Below are positions 7,138 through 11,161 of a stretch of DNA of 11,161 bases, one piece after another (position 1 is the first letter of the stretch; every line of letters starts with the position of its first letter). The stretch spans positions 1 to 11,161 of the forward strand of contig JAGWSK010000044.1 in assembly GCA_028869355.1 (NCBI GenBank), read 5' to 3'. The translations under genes and the position numbers were made by a program. The notes beneath the pieces were generated by a model. That model saw only the letters and a program-made list of their open reading frames with translations, was not told the origin of the DNA and searched no databases. This DNA is from Alphaproteobacteria bacterium. Its GTDB lineage: Bacteria; Pseudomonadota; Alphaproteobacteria; Micropepsales; Micropepsaceae.

Positions 7138-8562
7138 CTAGCTCGCCGCCACACCAATCCCCAGGACCAGCGCGCCGCACATCAGACTCACGCGGTCCGC
7201 CACTGCATACACGACCGGATCGTCATGCATTTCGCCGCGATGCATCAGCAGCAGAATCCGGCTGATCCAATAGAACAGCACCAGCGCGACTGCCCACATA
7301 TATTCGGGGTGGCGATACAGAACCATCACTGCCGGACTGTTGATGTACAGCGCGAAGATCATGATGGCGACATATCCGCTCGCTGCTGCCATCGCCTCCA
7401 GAATCGGAAGGTCGCGCTCCAGATAATTCCGCCCTGCCAGGTCTCCGCCACCTCGCGACATCCGATCGACAATCTCCGTACACCGCTTGACGATGGCAAG
7501 ACACAGAAACAGGAATACCGCGAACCCGATGAACCAGGGACTCAGGGATAGGCCGGCGGCGAACGCTCCGGCGGCAATCCGCACCCCATAAAGACAGCCG
7601 AGCGTCACCACATCGACAATCGGTTTGCGTTTGAGGCTTAGCGAATAAGCCATGGTGAGCAGGTAGTAACCGCCGAGAAGTCCTGCAGCGCCCGCCGGCA
7701 GTGCCAGCGCAATAGCGGCTGCCAGTAGCAGCAGAATTGGAGCCAATCCCATCGCTACAAGCAGTGGAACCCGACCCGAAGCCAGCGGCCGGTGACGTTT
7801 GCGCGCGTGGCTGCGGTCGCTTGCCAGGTCCAGGAGATCGTTTATCACATAGGCGCTGGATGCGAGCAGGCTGAAACAAAGGAACAACAGCAGCAGCGGT
7901 CCCAAAAGCCCTTCCGTAAACCTATGCGCTGCAATCGCCGGCGCAAAAATCAGAAGATTCTTCAGCCATTGGTGGACGCGAAGCGACCGCACCAGCGGCG
8001 CCGCACTCATTCCCGGTGAAGCAAGATAGCGGGCTTCGGCAAAGCGTTCGGCAGTCGCCTGTCTCAACCGGCGTCCGCCACCCACCACGATGACACCGTG
8101 AGCGGCCTCCCATACGGGAATGTCCGTCCACGAATTGCCGGCATAATCGAAGCCGCCCTTTCCGAATGCCTCCACCAGCGCCACCCGCTTGCGCGATCCG
8201 GAAAGATTCGTCGCCCCATCGGACGCGAATATGCCATCGACCAATCCGAGTGCGGAAGCCACCGCCTCGACCAGCGAGTGATCCGATGCGGAGGCGAGAT
8301 AGACCGGTCGCCCAGTCGATTTCGCGCTGCGCATCAGATCGACAACCTCTGACTTGTAGGGCAGCGTGGTGCAGTCCAGTTCGGCCGCAGCGGCAATCGC
8401 GCTCTTCAATGCAGCCTTGCCCGATACAAGTTTGGGCAGCGTTGCGAGCGCCTGAAACGGATGGCGCGAGAGCAAATCGAGGAAGCTTTCGATCAGCAGA
8501 TCGGATCTGATCAGCGTGCCGTCCACATCGACGACCAGCGGTCGCGCCGCCTCCGCAACCAC
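7138..8562 (-). CDS. HAD phosphatase-UbiA prenyltransferase fusion, probable polyprenyl-phosphate phosphoribosyltransferase (DPPR synthase)
   Basis: A protein of 474 residues if started at GTG 8562; the frame stays open to a TTG at 8727 (529 residues). The N-terminal ~185 residues are HAD-like: motif I DVDGTL (D12, D14), motif II in VYLASASDH (about 88-95), a lysine in SGSRKRVAL and motif IV GNSWTD (142-147), where the first acidic residue is Asn. The C-terminal ~280 residues are a polytopic UbiA domain with NDLLDLASDRSHARKRHRPL (241-260), matching NDxxDxxxDR...K..RP, and the second motif YSLSLKRKPIVDV. This combination resembles Rv3806c of mycobacteria, which joins PRPP to decaprenyl phosphate. 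The HAD part could remove the 5-phosphate, a job done by a separate protein in mycobacteria. It is the first gene of a four-gene operon with gtrA, dprE1 and dprE2. The start is uncertain: no ATG is available and no strong ribosome site is visible. Starts at 8727, 8718, 8715 and 8643 are also possible. Confidence 0.87.
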   Translation of the reverse strand: MVAEAARPLVVDVDGTLIRSDLLIESFLDLLSRHPFQALATLPKLVSGKAALKSAIAAAAELDCTTLPYKSEVVDLMRSAKSTGRPVYLASASDHSLVEAVASALGLVDGIFASDGATNLSGSRKRVALVEAFGKGGFDYAGNSWTDIPVWEAAHGVIVVGGGRRLRQATAERFAEARYLASPGMSAAPLVRSLRVHQWLKNLLIFAPAIAAHRFTEGLLGPLLLLFLCFSLLASSAYVINDLLDLASDRSHARKRHRPLASGRVPLLVAMGLAPILLLLAAAIALALPAGAAGLLGGYYLLTMAYSLSLKRKPIVDVVTLGCLYGVRIAAGAFAAGLSLSPWFIGFAVFLFLCLAIVKRCTEIVDRMSRGGGDLAGRNYLERDLPILEAMAAASGYVAIMIFALYINSPAVMVLYRHPEYMWAVALVLFYWISRILLLMHRGEMHDDPVVYAVADRVSLMCGALVLGIGVAAS

Positions 8563-8826
8563 TCGCCGTTTCGCGGCGCTGCTTTCGTAAATTGTATGGT
8601 CGCGCTGCAGCGGTTCTTCAAATCGCGCCGTACTGCGCCGCACTGCCGCGAGGTTGCGCTCCCCGGTTGCACCAGGAACCGCTCTTGCTGCGATTCGATC
8701 TCTTCCTTGTTGCACCACTTCGCCCAAGGGACCGCCGAATCGCCACGGTGACCGACGGAACCACCCTCCTCTTGCACTCCGGCTTTTGGCCGCGGCCCAT
8801 CCGGATTCTCAAACGCCAACCAATCA

Positions 8827-8838
8827 GACAGTACTGTC
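8827..8838. promoter_or_regulatory. Perfect 12-bp palindrome, candidate operator (GACA-N4-TGTC)
   Basis: GACAGTACTGTC is fully self-complementary and lies in the divergent intergenic region, 117 bp before the GT87 start. Its GACA/TGTC arms with a four-base spacer recur at 10259-10270 ahead of the GT2 gene. A dimeric regulator could bind it, but the regulator is unknown. Confidence 0.35.
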
Positions 8839-8931
8839 CGCGCCTTAATGCAGTGTTGATGCAAGGCTATGCGGCGGCCGTAATGATTGCGTAACGACGA
8901 CCTGTTAAACGGCGCTTTTGCATTGATCCGC

Positions 8932-8937
8932 GGAGGG
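8932..8937 (+). promoter_or_regulatory. Shine-Dalgarno site that decides the GT87 start
   Basis: GGAGGG lies 6 nt before ATG 8944-8946. An in-frame TTG at 8887 would add 19 residues but has no such site, so 8944 is chosen. Confidence 0.7.
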
Positions 8938-8943
8938 CCGGGG

Positions 8944-10197
8944 ATGACGCTCGTCGAAGTCATCGAAATTGCAAAATATTCGACGGAAAAGCGCGCAATT
9001 TACCACCGCGTCCTGCTCGGTTTTCTGCTTACCATCCTTCTGTTCTCGGCGGCGGAGTTCTCAGGCTGGACGGCGGGAGTACATGCGCGCAAATTTATCG
9101 ATTTCGACGATTTCCATTTGGTCGCGCGACTACTCTGGTTGGGCCAGATCCGCAGCGCCTATCACCTGCCGGCGCTGTCCGCATTTCAGAAATCCCTTTC
9201 GGGTCTCGACGGCTTTCTTCCCTGGAGCTACCCGCCGCAATTTGTCCTGCTGCTCGCCCCACTGGCGTTCTTGCCGATCGGTGTCGCCTATCTGCTTTTC
9301 ACCGGCGTCTCATGCGCCGCGTATCTTGCGGTCCTGAAGCGCGTCGCGGGCAACAGTTTCGTTCCCGTGCTGATTATCACCTTTCCCGCTTTGCTAATCA
9401 CCATCCGCTGCGGACAAAACGGATTTCTCACCGGGACGCTGATTGGCCTCGCCTGCCTCGGATTTGGCAACCACCGTTCAATTGCCGGACTTCCGCTTGG
9501 GCTGATGATCATCAAGCCGCATCTTGCCGTCGCCTTCGCGCTTTACGCAGTGATCAATCGGCGCTGGGGGGCGGTTTTCATCGCCACTGCAACCGTGCTG
9601 CTCAGCACCGTGCTTGCAACAGCCGTACTGGGTTTCGGCATCTGGCCGGCATTTTTTGGCGGCATCCGGGAAGCTGGCATTTTCCTTTCTCAGGGTTTTT
9701 ATCCGCTGTTTCGCATGGTTTCGCTCTACGCCGCCGTCCGGTCTCTCGGTTTGCCGGAGGCACTCGCGATGGCGATTCAGGTGCTCGCTACCTGTGTCGC
9801 TCTTGCTGCGGTGGTTTGGGCGAGCCGCCGTCTCGCGCCGCACCAGGCCCTCGGAGTGGCGGCAATGGCTTCCGTGCTCGTCAGCCCTTATGTGTATGAT
9901 TACGACCTGCCGATTTTCGCCGTAGGGCTGGTCCTGCTGCATGACGATATCGTCCAATTTGCTGGCGCACGCGAACGGCTTGCGATTTACGGTCTGATTG
10001 CGTTCAGCTCGGGCTTCGGACTGGTCGATAGCTTCCGTTTAGGCGGAGGCGAAATGTCTCCCGACATGCCCCCCTGGGCACTGGCAGGATTTGCTCTTTT
10101 TGCTGCGGTCGCACTGGTCTGGCGCGTCACAGTCCGCTCCATCGCGCAGCCATCTGGTGGTGTTCTCGAAGGGCGGGAATCAGTCGCGGCGCAATAA
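8944..10197 (+). CDS. GT87/DUF2029-family polytopic glycosyltransferase (polyprenyl-phosphate-sugar dependent)
   Basis: A protein of 417 residues with about nine or more hydrophobic segments. After the first membrane segment (about 22-41) comes the acidic loop FIDFDDFHLVARLLWLGQ (51-68), where D53, D55 or D56 is the candidate catalytic Asp of this GT-C fold. Family landmarks follow in order: PWSYPPQFVLLLAPLAFLP (93-111), GQNGFLTGTLIGLACLG (157-173), AGLPLGLMIIKPHLAVAFAL (181-200) and VSPYVYDYDLPIFAVG (313-328). GT87 enzymes, such as mycobacterial PimE, take a sugar from a polyprenyl-phosphate donor on the periplasmic face of the membrane. Divergent pairing with a complete lipid-linked arabinose operon makes polyprenyl-phosphate-D-arabinofuranose the leading donor candidate; this is inference from context. 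A GT2 gene follows 149 bp downstream on the same strand. The family is secure; donor and acceptor are not. Confidence 0.87.
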   Translation: MTLVEVIEIAKYSTEKRAIYHRVLLGFLLTILLFSAAEFSGWTAGVHARKFIDFDDFHLVARLLWLGQIRSAYHLPALSAFQKSLSGLDGFLPWSYPPQFVLLLAPLAFLPIGVAYLLFTGVSCAAYLAVLKRVAGNSFVPVLIITFPALLITIRCGQNGFLTGTLIGLACLGFGNHRSIAGLPLGLMIIKPHLAVAFALYAVINRRWGAVFIATATVLLSTVLATAVLGFGIWPAFFGGIREAGIFLSQGFYPLFRMVSLYAAVRSLGLPEALAMAIQVLATCVALAAVVWASRRLAPHQALGVAAMASVLVSPYVYDYDLPIFAVGLVLLHDDIVQFAGARERLAIYGLIAFSSGFGLVDSFRLGGGEMSPDMPPWALAGFALFAAVALVWRVTVRSIAQPSGGVLEGRESVAAQ

Positions 10198-10258
10198 TTC
10201 GCTCGCGAACTACTTTGCAGCGATACGAGGGCGCCGGATTCATAATCCTTGCCCAAAT

Positions 10259-10270
10259 GACACGCCTGTC
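10259..10270. promoter_or_regulatory. Inverted repeat TGACA-N4-TGTCA, second candidate operator
   Basis: GACACGCCTGTC has 4-bp arms GACA/TGTC, extended to 5 bp by the flanking T and A (10258-10271), with a four-base spacer. It ends 15 bp before the proposed -35 box of the GT2 gene. It shares arm sequence and spacing with the palindrome at 8827-8838. No T tract follows, so it is not a terminator of the GT87 gene. Confidence 0.35.
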
Positions 10271-10285
10271 AGTAGGGGCCTGGCG

Positions 10286-10313
10286 TTGGATGTTTCATTA
10301 ACCATTCTATGAA
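10286..10313 (+). promoter_or_regulatory. Candidate promoter for the GT2 gene
   Basis: TTGGAT (10286-10291) and TATGAA (10308-10313) are separated by 16 bp, matching sigma-70-type boxes at 3 and 4 of 6 positions. A start near 10320 would leave a short leader of about 27 nt carrying GAGGG ahead of the TTG start at 10347. The spacer contains TTAACCAT (10298-10305). If real, the GT2 gene has its own promoter separate from GT87. Confidence 0.35.
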
Positions 10314-10346
10314 TAATCGTACGGCAGGTTTCTGCACGAGGGCGGC

Positions 10347-11161
10347 TTGCCTCCCGAACCAACTGCACCGTGGCTCTCCGTCATCCTGCCCGTCTACCGA
10401 GGCGAGCGTTGGATCGAGCGCACCCTGGAATCGCTGGCGACTCAAGTAGATGAGGGCGTCGAAGTAGTGGTGATCGACACCAGTCCTGACCAGGGCAGCA
10501 TGGCGCTGATCGAGGGGTTCTCTGGCCGCCTGACGCTCAAAATCCTCGACTCGGCGGGGACCGACGGCTGTTCCCCCAAGATGAACCTTGGCGTGGCTCA
10601 CGCCCGCGCGCCATACATTTCCTGGCTCTGTCAGGACGACCTGTGGCTAGGCGGCCGGATCGCCGCTGTCCGTGAGTGGATTCGAGAGGACCCGGAGGCG
10701 GTGCTGCACCTGGCGCCGGCCGCAATCATCGACTGCAACGATCGCGTGCTCGGCACTTGGCGCTGTCCCTTCAAGGCGGGGCCCGTCGATCAGCAGGTGC
10801 TGACGGAAAAATTGATCGTCCAGAATTTCGTCGCTGTGCCGAGCCCCTTGGTACGACGGGACGCCTGGATACAGTGCGGCGGCCTCGACCTGGATCTCTG
10901 GTATACCGGCGACTGGGACCTGTGGCTGAAGCTCGGCCAGCAGGGCACGGTCATCTACCATGATTCGGTGACGACCGCCTTCCGCATCCATGGCAACTCC
11001 GCCACTTCGACCGGCAGCCGCGCCCGCGCCGACTTCGTCAATCAGCATCGCATTGTCGTGGACCGCCACATCGCGGCCATTCCGGGCCGCCGCCGCGGAC
11101 CCGCGCGCCGGCTCGCGGACGCGTCGATCACCGTGAACGCCGCGTTGGCTGCCGCCGCGAA
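10347..11161 (+). CDS. Family 2 glycosyltransferase (GT-A), 3'-truncated by the window end
   Basis: 271 residues are visible and the frame runs off the window. No ATG precedes the conserved start of the fold; TTG 10347 with GAGGG 4 nt upstream is the best start, and a stop at 10314-10316 limits any extension. The N-terminal strand reads WLSVILPVYRGERWIERTLESL (residues 9-30), the classic GT2 opening. VVVIDTSPD (40-48) is the nucleotide-binding strand, SWLCQDDLW (92-100) carries the DxD-equivalent D97/D98 for metal and nucleotide sugar, and YTGDWDLWLKL (186-196) is the acceptor-side motif. GT2 enzymes of this type transfer sugars from nucleotide donors in the cytoplasm and often build O-antigen, exopolysaccharide or polyprenyl-linked glycans. 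Next to a lipid-linked arabinose cluster it probably helps make the acceptor glycan. Donor and linkage cannot be deduced, and any C-terminal membrane segments lie beyond the window. Confidence 0.85.
   Translation, partial: MPPEPTAPWLSVILPVYRGERWIERTLESLATQVDEGVEVVVIDTSPDQGSMALIEGFSGRLTLKILDSAGTDGCSPKMNLGVAHARAPYISWLCQDDLWLGGRIAAVREWIREDPEAVLHLAPAAIIDCNDRVLGTWRCPFKAGPVDQQVLTEKLIVQNFVAVPSPLVRRDAWIQCGGLDLDLWYTGDWDLWLKLGQQGTVIYHDSVTTAFRIHGNSATSTGSRARADFVNQHRIVVDRHIAAIPGRRRGPARRLADASITVNAALAAAA

Larger units (their letters stand above)
8563..8943. other. Divergent control region between the arabinose-donor operon and the GT87 gene
   Basis: About 380 bp separate the two divergent starts (216 bp if the TTG at 8727 is used). 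The minus-strand frame remains open through 8563-8727, but its first ~20 codons (AGA, GGA, CGA, GCA) are unlike the GC-ending codons of the gene body. The rest holds a perfect 12-bp palindrome at 8827-8838 and the ribosome site of the GT87 gene. I found no convincing -35/-10 pair on either strand. Confidence 0.5.

Noticed and set aside
8511..8963. Minus-strand open frame of about 150 codons across the divergent control region
   Set aside because: It overlaps the HAD domain in the wrong frame and begins inside the GT87 gene. An AGGAGG at about 8765-8770 lacks a start codon at usable distance, and no motif is visible.
10236..10248. GGATT-CAT-AATCC inverted repeat after the GT87 gene
   Set aside because: Five base pairs with a three-base loop and only two T residues after it; too weak to call a terminator.

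Overview
The window reads as a chromosomal segment of an alphaproteobacterium, most likely of the Hyphomicrobiales (Bradyrhizobium/Rhodopseudomonas/Pseudolabrys-like). The base composition is GC-rich with GC-biased third codon positions. The protein families also fit: a UbiH-type ubiquinone hydroxylase, a TAXI-type TRAP binding protein, and a secreted c-type cytochrome/Vgb-like propeller fusion. This placement rests on style and family content and was not checked by a search.

Left part (1-4554). A 5'-truncated UbiH/Coq6-family FAD monooxygenase is followed on the same strand by a secreted three-domain protein: carboxypeptidase-regulatory-like domain, one CxxCH haem site and a Vgb/NHL-type beta-propeller. 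A strong 13-bp-stem terminator lies between it and a convergent pair on the minus strand. That pair is an orphan TAXI-family periplasmic binding protein and a small membrane-anchored protein of unknown function.

Central part (4680-8562, minus strand). Four tightly coupled genes form an operon. Transcription order is HAD-UbiA fusion, GtrA, DprE1-like FAD oxidase, DprE2-like SDR. Junctions are stop-then-ATG with no gap, then two ATGA overlaps. Together they match the route to polyprenyl-phosphate-D-arabinofuranose known from mycobacteria: PRPP + polyprenyl phosphate -> polyprenylphosphoryl-5-phosphoribose (UbiA domain), dephosphorylation (HAD domain), 2'-oxidation (DprE1), 2'-reduction (DprE2), and membrane translocation or partner recruitment (GtrA). 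The gtrA-dprE1-dprE2 order is that of Mycobacterium tuberculosis Rv3789-Rv3790-Rv3791.

Right part (8563-11161, plus strand). Across a divergent control region lie a GT87/DUF2029 polytopic glycosyltransferase, whose family uses polyprenyl-phosphate sugars, and a GT2 glycosyltransferase cut by the window end. The simplest model is a D-arabinofuranosylation module for an envelope glycan, glycolipid or surface protein: the minus-strand operon makes the lipid-linked donor, GT87 uses it on the outer face of the inner membrane, and GT2 helps build the acceptor. Two intergenic sites share the dyad GACA-N4-TGTC, one in the divergent region and one just upstream of the GT2 promoter candidate. They could be a common operator. 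No tRNA, rRNA, insertion sequence, CRISPR array or obvious mobile element was seen.
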